NCBI RefSeq assembly: GCF_000716675.1
Contig: NZ_JNXT01000008.1
Span: forward strand, 205,324-269,323
Source: Streptomyces alboflavus
GTDB lineage: Bacteria > Actinomycetota > Actinomycetes > Streptomycetales > Streptomycetaceae
Length of the DNA: 64,000 bases
Reading direction: 5' to 3'
This document shows, piece after piece, positions 11,301 to 38,930 of the stretch (the stretch's first letter is position 1; each line of letters begins with the position of its first letter). Below the pieces are notes generated by a model. The model worked only from the letters and a program-made list of their open reading frames with translations, searched no databases and was not told the origin of the DNA. A program made the position numbers and the translations under genes.

Positions 11301-14300
11301 TGGGTGATGACGACGCCCTTGGGGGTGCCGGTGGATCCGGAGGTGTGGATGACGTACGCGGTGTCGTCGGGCCGGGGGCGGCGGCCGGGCGGGTTCGGGT
11401 AGGGCTCGGTGCCGGGCGCGAGCACCGGTGAGTCCGCGTCGACGACGAGCAGGGGGCGGGCGTCGGTGAGGACGTGGGCGATGCGCTCGGCTGGGTGCTC
11501 GGGGTCGACGGGCAGATGGGCGGCGCCGGTCGAGGCGACCGCGAGCAGCGTGGCGACCAGGTCGGCGCGGCGCGGCAGGGCGACGCCGACGAGGGTGCCG
11601 GGGCCTGCGCCGCGCGCGGCGAGCCGGGCGGCGAGGGTGGCGACGCGTGCGCTCAGCTCGGCGTAGCTCCACTCGGTGCCGTCGGCGACGAGCGCGGGGG
11701 CGTCCGGGGTGGCCGCCGCCTGGTCGAGGAAGCGGCCCGCGAGGCCCTGGCCGGTGATGTCGGCGGTCGGTCCGTCCAGGCGGCGCGGGTCGCCGGAGTC
11801 GGGGCACAGGGCGCGGGTGGCGCGGTGCGGCGCGGCGACGAGCTGGGTGAGGACGGCGCGCAGGTGGGCGCCGATGGCCTCGGCCCGGTCCGGTGAGAGG
11901 AGTTCGGGCCGGTGGTCGAGGGCGAGCGCGAGCCGGTCCCCCGCTCCCGGAAGGGCGACGAGGACCAAGGGGTAGTGGGTGGCGTCGTGGCCCTCGGCTC
12001 CGGTGACGACGAGTCCGGCCTCCTCCTCGGTGCGGCGCAGCTGGGCCGCGTCGACGGGGAAGTTCTCGAACAGCACGAGCGTGTCGAAGAGTTCACGGTG
12101 TCCGGCGAGCCGCTGCAGCTCGGCCAGCGGCTCGTACTGGTGGTCCAGGAGGCGGGCCTGCCGCGTGCCGAGGTCCCGGACGAGGTCGGCGAGGGGCTGG
12201 TCGGGGCGCATCCGCACCCGGGTGGGCACGGTGTTGATGAACAGGCCGATCATGCGCTGCGCGCCGTCGAGGTCCGCGGGTCTGCCGGACACGGTGATGC
12301 CGAACACGACGTCGTCCCGGCCGGTCAGCCAGCCGAGGAGCAGTCCCCAGGCGGCCTGGAGCACGGTGTTGACGGTGACGTCCTGGGCGCGGGCGAACGC
12401 GTACACCTGCGCCACGAGGTCGTCGGAGAGCGGCAGTTCGACACGCTCGGGCACACCGGCGGGCATCCCCGCGGCGTGCGGGACCAGTTGGGTGGGCCCG
12501 TCGAGACCGGCGAGCGCGGCGCGCCACAGCTCCTGGGTGCGGGCCCGGTCGCGGCCCGCGAGCCACAGCAGGTGGTCGCGGTAGGGGCGGGGCGCGGGGC
12601 CGGGGTCGCCGCGGTAGAGCGCCAGGAGGTCCTGGATGAGCAGCGGGCCCGACCAGCCGTCGAGCAGGATGTGGTGCGAGGTGAGCGCGAACAGCTGCCG
12701 GCCGCCGCCGAGGCGTACGAGGGTGAAGCGGATCAGCGGGGGCCGCGCGAGGTCGAAGCCGCGGCCGCGCTCCTCGGCGAGGAGCCGCCGGGCCCGCTCC
12801 GGCACCGGGCCGCCGCTCGCCTTGCCACGGCCGGGGCCGCTCCTCTCGCTCCCGTCGCCGCCGTGGCTCCCCGGGCCGCCGTCGCCGTGGCTCCCCGCGC
12901 CGCCGAGACCGTCGTTCCCCGCGCCGCCGAGGTCGTGTTCCGTGAACGGGATGTCCACCGCGACCGGGATCGCCTGGAGCGGGTCGGCGTCGGGGCGGGC
13001 GTGGAAGCCCGCCCGCAGGTTGGGGTGCCGTTCCATGAGGAGCCGTCCGGCGCGCCGCAGCCGGTCGGCGTCCAGGTCGCCCTCGATCTCCAGGACGGTC
13101 TGGGTGGTGTAGACGTCGGGTCCCTCGCCCTCCGCTCCGTACCCGGACAGGAAGAACAGGCCTTCCTGGAGCGGCGAGAGCGGCAGCAGGTCGGCCAGCG
13201 GATGCCGGGCCTCGATGGCCTCGATCTCCTGCTGGTCGACGCGCACCAGCGGGAAGTCGGACGGGGTGTGGCCGCCGTCGCTGGTGGCGCACCGCTCGGC
13301 GAGGGTGCGCAGGGCCGTGAGCCACAGCTCGGCGAGCCGCCGCACCTCCGTCTCGTCGAGCAGCCGCTCGGGGAAGCTGAAGGAGGCCTGCAGGACCGGT
13401 CCTTCCGGTCCTTCCACGACGGACGCGTTCAGCTGGAGGGTGTGCGAGGCGGGCAGCGCGGCGTCGGCGCCGCCGCCCAGGGAGCCGGTGAGGGCGGGCT
13501 GCCAGGGCCTCGGCCCGCTGTCACCGACCGCCGTCCGGGCGCCGAAGCGGCCCAGGTAGTTGTAGCCGATCTCGGCTCCGGGCAGGGCCGCGAGGCGGGG
13601 GGCGGCGGCCGGGTCGAGGTGGCGGAGCATGCCGTAGCCGATGCCGTGCCGGGGCGCGGCGCGGAGCTGTTCCTTGACGCGCTTCAGGGCCGCCGCGGCG
13701 GATCCGGCGCCGGGCGCGTCGTGGCCGCCGAGGTCGAGCCGCACCGGGTGGACGCTGGTGAACCAGCCGACCGTGCGGGAGAGTTCGGCGCCCGGCACCG
13801 CCTCCTCCGCGCGGCCGTGGCCCTCCACGTCGACGAGCACCGGCTCGGGTCGGCCGCGCCAGGCCGTGAGGGCCTGCGCGAGACCGGTCAGGAGGACGTC
13901 GTCGGGGCCCGCGGCGAAGCGCTCGGGCACCGCGGTGAGCAGCGGCTCCGTGACGGCCTCTTCGAGCCGCACGGACACGGTCCGCACGGTGCCGAGGGTG
14001 TCCCTGGCCGGGTCGAGGGGCGCGGCGACGGCCGCGTGGTCGGCGGTGAGCAGCGCCAGCCAGTCCTCGGTCTCCGGGGCGAGCGCGGGCGCGCCCGCGG
14101 CCTCGGCGAGGCCGTGCGCCCAGGCCGCCCAGGGCGTGCCCACGGCGGGCAGTTCGGCGCGCCTGCCCTGCCGGGCGGCGTCGCAGGCGGCCGCCAGGTC
14201 CTCGGTGAGGATGCGCCAGGAGACGCCGTCGACGACGGCGTGGTGGATGAGCAGGGCGAGCAGTCCGCCCCGGTCGGGTCCCCCGTCCAACCAGACCGCG

Positions 14301-17300
14301 CGCACCATCACGCCCTCGAAGGCGTCGAGTTCCTCCGCGACGCGCTGGGCGAGCGGCCGCAGGGTCGTGACGAGGTCGCCCTCGGCGACCGCCCTGCCGT
14401 CGACGCGGGTGAGCAGCGAGGCCGGGTCGAGGGCGCCCGCCTCGGGGATCTCCAGGCTGTCGACGGTGAGGCGGGCCCGCAGCACGTCGTGGTGGTCGAC
14501 GAGGCGGCCGAGGCCCGCCACCAGGTGGTCGACGCGGATGCCGGGCGGGGTGTGAAGCACGGTCGACTGGTGGTAGTCGGCCAGTGGTCCGCCGCGCTCG
14601 ACCAGCCAGCGCTGGATCGGGGTGAGCGGCACGCTGCCCGTGGCGGGGAGCCGGTCGGCGGGCGCCGCGGGGTCCGCCGCCGGGGCGGCGCGGGTCGCGA
14701 GGGCCTCGACGGTGCGGGCCTCGAAGACGTCGCGGGGGCGCAGGAGCAGGCCGCGGCGCTTGGCCGCGCCGACGAGCTGGATGGAGGAGATGCTGTCGCC
14801 GCCGAGGGCGAAGAAGCTGTCGTGGACGCCGACTTCGTCGACTCCGAGGACCTCGGCGAACAGTGCGGCCAGTTCCTTCTCGGTCTCGTCGCGCGGCGCG
14901 ACCAGGTCGGCCGACGGCGACAGGTCGGGGTCGGGCAGGGCGGCGCGGTCGATCTTGTTGGCGCGGGTGAGGGGCAGCGCGTCGAGGGTGACCAGGGCCG
15001 TGGGCACCATGTGGTCGGGCAGGGTGCGGGCGGTCCAGGCGAGGAGTTCCTCGGGCGCGGGCCCCGCGTCACCGGCGACGGGCACGACATGGGCGACGAG
15101 ACGGCGCACGCCCCGGTCGTCGGCGCGGTCGGTGACCACGGCCTGGGCGACGCGCGGATGGGCCGTCAGACGGGCCTCGACCTCGCCGGGTTCGACGCGG
15201 AAGCCGCGGATCTTCAGCTGGTGGTCGGTGCGGCCCGCGTACTCCAGCTCGCCCGCGGTGTTCCAGCGCGCCAGGTCCCCGGTGCGGTACATGCGGGTGC
15301 CCGCGGGGCCGAAGGGGTCGGCGACGAAGCGGTCCGCGGTGATGCCGGGCCGGCCGAGGTAGCCGCGCGCGAGGCCGGTGCCCGCGATGTACAGCTCGCC
15401 CAGGGTGCCGGGGGCGACCGGGCGCAGCGCCTCGTCGAGGACGTAGGCGCGCTTGTTGACGTCGGGCGGTCCGATCGGGACGGGGCCGCCGGTCCAGTCC
15501 CGGGGCACCAGCCAGGTGGCGGAGTTGACGACGGCCTCGGTGGGTCCGTACGCGTTGAACAGGCGGTGGCGGGCCGCCCAGGTGCGGATGACCTCGCCCG
15601 GCAGCGCCTCGGTGCCGACGATCAGCGTCAGGTCCCGGGGCAGCCGGGCGGCGGGCGGCAGTGAGGCGACGACGGTGGGCGGGATGACGGCGAGGGTGAG
15701 GTCCGCGTCCCGCAGGAACTCGGCGAGGGGCTCCCCGGCGCGCCGCTCCTCCGGTACGACGACCAGGGTGGCCCCGGAGAACAGGGAGTTGGCGAGTTCG
15801 CAGAAGGTGACGTCGAAGCTCGGTGAGGCGAACTGGGTGACACGGTCGCCGGGCCCGGTGCCGAAGCAGGCGTGCGCCCACGCGATGAGGTCGGCGAGGG
15901 GCCGGTGGGCGACGAGAACGCCCTTGGGGGTGCCGGTGGAGCCCGAGGTGTAGATGAGGTACGCGCCGTGGTCCAGGCGCAGGGGTGCCCTGCGGTCGGC
16001 GTCGGTGGGGTTGTGGCGGGGCTCGTCGGCGGCGGGCGGCGCGTCGGCGTGGAGCACGGTCGCCGGTCCCGACCAGGCGGCGGTGTCGGTGCCTGAGCCG
16101 GTCAGGACGGTACGTATGGAGGCGTCGGCGCGCAGGGACGTCAGGCGGTCGGCGGGGTAGCCGGGGTCGAGGGGCGCGAAGACGCCGCCCGCCTTGGCGA
16201 CGGCGAGCTGGGCCACGTACACGTCGGCGCCGCGGGGCAGCGCGACCCCGACGACGTCCTCGGGGCCCACGCCGTGGGCGATGAGGCGGTGTGCGAGGGC
16301 GTTGGCGCGCTCGTTCAACTCCTGGTACGTCAACGTCCGTTCGCCGTCGGTGACGGCGGGCAGGTCGGCGTGGGCGGCCGCGCGGGCCTCGAAGAGCGCC
16401 GGGAGGGTCGCCGCGGTGACGTCGGTGACGTCGGAGTTGAAGCCGCGCAGGACCTGCTCGCGCTCCTCGGCGGTCAGCAGGTCGAGCTGGGCGAGCGGGC
16501 GGTGCGGGTCGGTGGTGAACTCCTCGACGGCGCGCACGAGGCGGTCGGCGACGCGGCGGACGCGCGGTGCGTCGAAGGCGTCCGGATGGTGGCGCAGGCG
16601 CAGCGTGAGGCCGCCGTCGGCGGCGGGGGCGGCGACGAGGGTGAGGGGGTAGTGCGTGGCGTCCGCACCGCGCACGGCTGTGACGCGCAGCCCCGCGAAC
16701 TCGGCGCTCCCGGCGTCCCCCGAGTCCCCCGTGCCGCCCTGCTCCACGAGGTAGTTCTCGAACACGCACAGGGTGTCGAAGAGCGGACCGCCGAGGTCGG
16801 CGAGCTGCTGGACGCGGGCGAGCCCGATGTGGTGGTGGGCGAGCAGCGCGGACTGCTCCCCGCTCACGCGCCGAAGGAGCGCGGCGAGGGTCTCGGCGGG
16901 CCGCAGCGTGACCCGGACGGGCAGGGTGTTGATGAAGAGGCCCACCATGCCCTCCACGCCGCCGAGTTCGGCGGGGCGGCCGGAGACGGTCGTGCCGGAC
17001 ACGATGTCCTGACGTCCCGTCAGGTCGGCGAGGATCAGGGACCACAGGGTCTGTACGACGGTCGGCGCGGTGACGTCGAGGTCCCGGGCGGTCGCGGTCA
17101 GCGCGGCGCCGAGCCGCGCGCCGAGGGGGATGTCCAGGGTGGCGGGTTCGACGGCGGGCAGCGCGGTGGGAGCGACGACGGTGGGGCCCTCGAGGCCGGT
17201 GAGCGCCGTCTGCCAGGCCCGTTCGTCGGCGGCGGTGTCGCGGGCGGCGGCCCAGGCGAGGTAGTCGCGGTACGGGCGGACCTGCGGCAGTCCGCTCGCG

Positions 17301-17808
17301 GCGCCGTCGGCCGCGTACAGCGTGAACAGCTCCTGGATGACGCGGGCCGTGGACCAGCCGTCGAGGAGCAGGTGGTGGTGGGTGAACAGGAGCCGGTGGC
17401 GCCGCTCGGCCAGGCGCAGGGCGGTGAAGCGGATCAGCGGCGGTGTGCCCAGGTCGAAGCGCTCGCCGCGGTCGGCGTCGGTGATCCGCCGGGCCTCGCG
17501 CTCCCGCTCCGCAGCGGGCAGCCCGGTCAGGTCCTGCTCCCGCCACGGCAGTTCGACGCCGTGCGGGATGAGGGTGACGGGCTCGCCGTTCTTGCGCTGC
17601 CGGAAGGCCGCCATCAGGTTCGGGTGGCGGCGCAGGAGCGCGTCGGCCGCGCGGCGAAGGCGGGGGCCGTCGAGGGGGCCCTCCAGGTCGAAGGCGATCT
17701 GCACGGTGTAGACGTCCAGCGCGCTCTCGTCGTAGGAGGACAGGAAGTACAGCCCTTGCTGCAACGGGGACAGCGGGAGTATGTCCTGCAGTCCTGCGGG
17801 TGCGCCGG

Positions 17809-17812
<4 letters not shown>
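2060..17812 (-). CDS. NRPS subunit 3, modules 10-13 (C-A-T-E, C-A-T, C-A-T-E, C-A-T)
   Basis: The last of three collinear nonribosomal peptide synthetases, about 5,250 residues, cytoplasmic. Active-site landmarks (approximate residues): C10 HHLLLDG 150; A10 TSGSTG 620; T10 GGDSI 1005; E10 HHAVVDG 1195; C11 HHILLDG 1715; A11 2155; T11 GGHSL 2540; C12 HHIAGDE 2730; A12 3220; T12 GGDSI 3605; E12 HHLAVDG 3800; C13 HHAVLDG 4295; A13 4805; T13 GGDSI 5195. Predicted residues: X10 (to D), Gly, Ser (to D), X13. The protein stops about 30 residues after T13 with no thioesterase, reductase or terminal condensation domain, unusual for a last subunit. GTG 17812 is chosen: it overlaps the previous stop (GTGA) with GGAGGA 4 nt upstream; in-frame GTG 17824 lacks a good ribosome site. 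The N-terminus ([12 protein letters not shown]) looks like a normal COM-type acceptor. Confidence 0.95.
5380..10030 (-). other. NRPS module 12: C(LCL)-A(Ser)-T-E
   Basis: C12 opens [11 protein letters not shown] and has HHIAGDE (LCL-like, following a module without an epimerase). A12 reads D-V-W-H-F-S-L-V-D-K, a standard serine code. T12 is GGDSI and is followed by an epimerase with [20 protein letters not shown] and [11 protein letters not shown]; the arginine that usually precedes TVGWF is glycine here. Predicted output is D-Ser. Confidence 0.85.
10080..13200 (-). other. NRPS module 11: C(DCL)-A(Gly)-T
   Basis: C11 opens PLSPLQEG with HHILLDGWS, consistent with a D-configured donor from module 10. 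A11 reads D-I-L-Q-L-G-L-V-W-K, the glycine code. T11 is GGHSL, the type that feeds an ordinary C domain. A Gly/Ser/His-rich insertion (about 12811-12939) interrupts C11 before its HHILLDG motif. Confidence 0.85.
13250..17812 (-). other. NRPS module 10: C(DCL)-A-T-E, unassigned substrate
   Basis: C10 opens PLSPLQQG with HHLLLDG and accepts from the epimerase at the end of subunit 2. A10 reads D-V-C-V-I-G-A-V-N-K, from [21 protein letters not shown] and [11 protein letters not shown], a code I do not recognise. The terminal lysine lies in ANKIDR, with Asn replacing the usual Gly before it. The epimerase motif [13 protein letters not shown] is intact, so a D residue is expected. Confidence 0.8.
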
Positions 17813-34208
<16,396 letters not shown>

Positions 34209-34212
<4 letters not shown>

Positions 34213-37200
34213 CGGTTCCTCCATCGGGCATCGAGCTGTGCTGTCTGTTCGGCGCTGAGCGGCGAGAGTGCCGACGTCGCGCCGGGGCCGTCGGGGGCGG
34301 CCAGGGTCTTCAGGGCCGTGATCCAGTGCCGGGCGAGCGCGGCGACGGCCGCCTCGTCGAGTGCGGCGGGGGCCCAGGTGAACCGGGTGTGCAGGGCGGG
34401 GCCTTCGGGGGTGTCCCGGGTGACGGCGTTCAGCTCGACGGCGTGCGCCATCGGCAGGTCGTCGTCGATGGCGCCGCCGAGGACCCCGGCCTCGGGCGCC
34501 GCGGTCCAGGGGCGCTCGTCCGCGCCGCCGCCCGCGCCGAACCGGCCGAGGTAGTTGAAGGCGAGGGCCGGGGCGGGCAGGGCGGCGAGTTCGGCTCCGG
34601 GCCCGGCCGTCAGGTGGCGAAGGAGACCGTGGCCGATGCCGCTGTCGGGCAGCCGCCCCAGGGCGTCCCTGATCCGCGCCACGGTCCGGCCTGGCGGCTC
34701 GTCGGCGGCGGCCTCCAGGCGTACCGGATACAGACTGGTGAACCAGCCGACCGTGCGGGACAGGTCGAGGCCGTCCTCGATCTGCTCCTCGCGCCCGTGG
34801 CCCTCGACGTGGGCGAGGAAGCGCACCCGCTCCTGGCCGCCCCAGTCGCGTACGGCGGTGGCGAGCGCGGCGAGCAGGACGTCCTGGACGCGGGCGCCGT
34901 GCGCCTGAACGGCCCGGGTCAGCAGCGGCCGGGTGTGCTCGGCGTCGAGGACGACGGTGCTGTGCCGGGCCTGGCCGACCGTGCCGAGGTCGCCCGTCGT
35001 GAGTCGCGGGAGCGCGTCCGGGGAGTCCACCACCTCACGCCACACCGCCAGTTCGTCGTCGCGCCGGGCGGCCTGCCGGTGCAGGGCGTGGCTCCAGGCG
35101 CGGAACGACGTCGGTACGGCGGCGGGTTCGGGGAGCCTCCCCGCGCGGACGTCCTCGGCCGCTCGGGAGAGGTCGTCCAGCAGGATGCGCCAGGAGACCC
35201 CGTCCACCACGAGGTGGTGCACGACCAGCAGGAGTCGGCCCGTGCCCGCTCCGGGCGGCAGATAGGCGCGGGCGCGCACCATCCGTCCGGCGGCGGGGTC
35301 GAGCGCGGCGGCCAGTTCGGCGACCTCCGCCGCCAGCTCCTCCTCGCTCAACCGGTCCTCGCGCGCCCGCAGTTCGAGTACGTCCGCCGCGCCGACGCCG
35401 TCCTCCGGCGGCACCTCGAAGGTCCCGGCGTCGAGGTCGACCCTGGCGCGCAGCACGTCGTGCCGTCGGAGCACGGCGGCGAGCAGCGCCTGTAGCGTCT
35501 CTGCGGAGATGCCCGGCGGCAGGGTCAGGAGCATCGACTGGCTGAACCGCCCGACGGGGCCCCGGCGTTCGGCGAGCCAGCGCATGATCGGCGTCAGCGG
35601 CGCGCCCCCGACGGCCGACATCTCCGGCGCGGCGGTCGCGGGCCGTACGGCGCCGGGCTCGCGCGCGGTGACGAGCGCGGCGAGCCGGCGCACGGTGGGC
35701 TGCTCGAAGATCTCTCGCGGGGTGACGCGCAGTCCCGCGGCCCGGGCGCGGGCGACGAGCTGGATGGAGAGGATGCTGTCGCCGCCGAGGGCGAAGAAGT
35801 CGTCCTCGGCCCCGACCGAGGGCAGTCCGAGCACGGCGGCGAAGGCCTCCGCGAGCGCCTCCTCCTCGGGCCCCTCGCACCCGGCACGGCCGACCGCCGA
35901 CGCGAAGTCCGGCGCGGGCAGCGCCGCCCGGTCCAGCTTGCCGTTCGGCGTGACGGGCAGCTCGTCCACGGTGACGAAGGCGCTCGGCACCATGTGGTCG
36001 GGCAGCGTCCGCGCGAGGGCGGCGCGCAGGGCGTCGGTGTCGATGCCGCCCGCGCGCGCCACCTCGCCCATGCCCGCGTCCGGGCCCTCGCCCACACCCG
36101 CGCCGTCACGACCGCCAACGCCGACACCGACGCTGACACCTACGGCGACACCGCCCCTGCCGCCGTTGCCGCCGCCGACACCGTCGCCGTCGCCCGCCGG
36201 AACGAGATACCCCACCAGACGCCGCGGACCACCCCCGGCACCCCCGACACCGTCCCCGCCCGCAGGCTGATGCACCGTCACCGCGGCGGCCCGCAACGGC
36301 ACGGCCGCGTGCAGCGCCGCCACGATCTCCCCGGGCTCCACCCGGAACCCGCGGATCTTGATCTGGTCGTCGCCGCGCCCGTAGTAGCGCAGCACCCCGT
36401 GCGCGTCCCGGGAGACCAGGTCCCCCGTGCGGTACATGCGGCTGCCCGGGGCGCCGCCCGGCTCGGCGACGAACCGTTCGGCGGTGAGCGCGGTCCTGCC
36501 CAGATAGCCCTGGGCCACTCCGGTGCCCGCCGCGTACAACTCGCCCACCGTGCCCGGCGGTACGGGCCGCAGCATGCCGTCGAGGACGTGCAGGCGGACC
36601 CCGGTCAGCGGGGTGCCGATGGGCGGCGCCCCGGACGGGTCGAGCGGGGCGCTCATGGTGACGCAGGCGGTGGCCTCGGTCGGACCGTAGGCGTTGACCA
36701 TGCGGCGGCCCGGAGCCCAGCGCCCGGCGAGGGACGCGGTGCAGGCCTCGCCGCCGACCACGAGGGTGCGCAGCGCGTCCAGGCCGTCCGGTGCGAGCCC
36801 GGTGAGCGCGGTGGGCGGGATCAGGGCGTGGCTGACCCGGCGCCCGGCCAGTGTCTCGCCGAGCAACTCGCCTGCCAGCGGCCCGGGTTCGGGCACGACG
36901 AGGGTGGCCCCGGTGGCCAGCGCCATCAGGGTCTCCATCACCGAGGCGTCGAACGACGGCGAGGCCAGTTGCAGCACCCGGCTCGTCGGGTCGATGGCGA
37001 GCCGTTCGGCCTGCGCGGCGGCCAGCGAGGCGAGGCCGCGGTGCGCGGTCACCACGCCCTTGGGACGGCCGGTCGACCCGGAGGTGTAGATCACGTACGC
37101 GGGGTGCTCGGGCGTGACGGCGACGTCCGCGAACGCCTCTCCCCCGTCGCCGGGTCCACGGTCGTCCGCGCCCGCGTCGTCGACGTACAGCGCGCCCGGG

Positions 37201-38930
37201 AAGCGCACGGCGAGTCCGCGGTGGGTGAGGACCCGGGCCGGGGCGGCGTCGGTCAGCATGTGCCGGATCCGCTCGTCGGGGTAGTCCGGGTCGACGGGCA
37301 GGTGCGCGGCGCCCGCCTGCTGCACGGCGAGCTGGGCGACGACCAGGGCGGTGGAGCGCGGCAGGACGACGGCGACGACGTCACCGGGGCGTACGCCGTC
37401 GGCGGCGAGCCGCGCGGCAAGGGCCCGTGCCCGCGCGTCGAGGCGGGCGTAGCTCAGCCGCTCCTCGGGGGCGTCCACGGCCGTGGCGTCGGGCCGGGCC
37501 GCAACCTGGTCGGCGACGAGCCGGGCCCAGGTGCGGGCGGGCTCGGCGGGCGGGCCCACGCGGTGTCCGGCGAGGGCCGTCCGCTCGTCGTCCAGGAGGA
37601 GGTCGAGGGCGCCGACCCGGGTTCCGGGCGCGGTCACCAGGGTGCGGAGGACCTGCCGGACCCGTTCGGCGAGGGCGACGACGGTGGCCCGGTCCACCGC
37701 GGCGGGCTGATGGGTGAGCCGGAGGGTCAGTTCGGGGCCGGGGATCGCGACGAAGGTGAGCGGGTAGTGGGTGGCGTCCTTGCCGCGTACGTCGTCGACG
37801 CCGAGCCCGGCCGCGGCGCCCAGGGCGGTGAGCGCGTCGGCGGGATAGTTCTCCAGGGCGGTCAGGGTGTCGAAGAGGGTGCCGTGTCCTGCGGCGCGCT
37901 GGATGTCGGCGAGGCCCAGGTGGTGGTGCGCGAGGAGCGCCGTGAAGTCGTCGCGCACCCGCTGGAGCAGGGCGTCGAGGGTGTCCTCGGGGCGGGTGCG
38001 GACGCGGACCGGGACGGTGTTCACGAACAGGCCGATCATCTCCGTCACGCCCGGCACCTCCGCCGGGCGCCCCGCGACCACCGTCCCGAAGACGACGTCA
38101 CGGCGGCCGGTGCGCGCGCCGAGGACGAGCGCCCACGCGGTTTGCAGCAGGGTGCTCAGAGTGAGGTCGCGCTCCCGGGCGAACGCGGTGAGGCGGCCGC
38201 TGAGTTCCGCGTCCAGGCGCAGCGTGTGCTCCTCGGGCAGGTCGCCGCCGCCGGTGTGCTCCGGTACGAGGAGCGTCGGCTCGTCGACGCCGTCGAGTGC
38301 GGCCCGCCAGGCGTCGCGTGCCGCGGTGCGGTCCTGGGCCGCGAGCCAGCGCAGATAGTCCGGGTAGTGGGGTGCCTCGGCGAGGGCCGCGCCGCCGTAG
38401 CCGTGCAGGAGTTCGCGGACGAGGAGCGGCACGGACCAGCCGTCCAGGGCGACGTGGTGGGCGGTGAGCACGAGGTCGCTCGTGGTGTCGTCGTGGCGGA
38501 TCAGGACGCCGCGCAGCAGGGGCGGCGCGGCCAGGTCGAAGCGGCGGATCCGCTCGTCCTCGACGCGTCGCCGGGCCCGGCGGTCCCGCTCCTTGGGCCT
38601 GCGGCGCCGCAGGTCGAGCTCGTCGAGGTCCGGCACGACGCCGGGCAGGACGCGCTGCGTCCAGGTGCCGTCGGCGGCGGTGAAGGCCGTGCGCAGCGGC
38701 GCGTGCCGGTCGAGCACGGCGGCGAGCGCGGCCCGCAGTCGGGCCGCGTCCACGGTGCCGGTCAGCCGGATCACGACCTGGACGTGGTAGAGGTCGAGGC
38801 CACCCGCGCCGCCGTCCGTGCCGTCGTGCGTGCCGTACGCGTCGTGCGTGTCGTCGCGGCCGTCGTACGCGGAGTCGTACCGCGACAGGAACAGAAGTCC
38901 CTCCTGCAGCGGCGTGACCGGCCACTGCTC
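34209..38930 (-). other. NRPS module 5: C(DCL-type)-A-T-E, unassigned substrate
   Basis: C5 opens [11 protein letters not shown] with HHVALDGWS, a DCL-type signature, although module 4 has no epimerase. A5 reads D-A-M-L-V-G-A-A-C-K, from [22 protein letters not shown] and [11 protein letters not shown]; no confident assignment, possibly hydrophobic or aromatic. About 50 Gly/Val-rich residues are inserted in the A5 C-terminal subdomain. E5 has [20 protein letters not shown] and [12 protein letters not shown], all intact. Confidence 0.8.
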
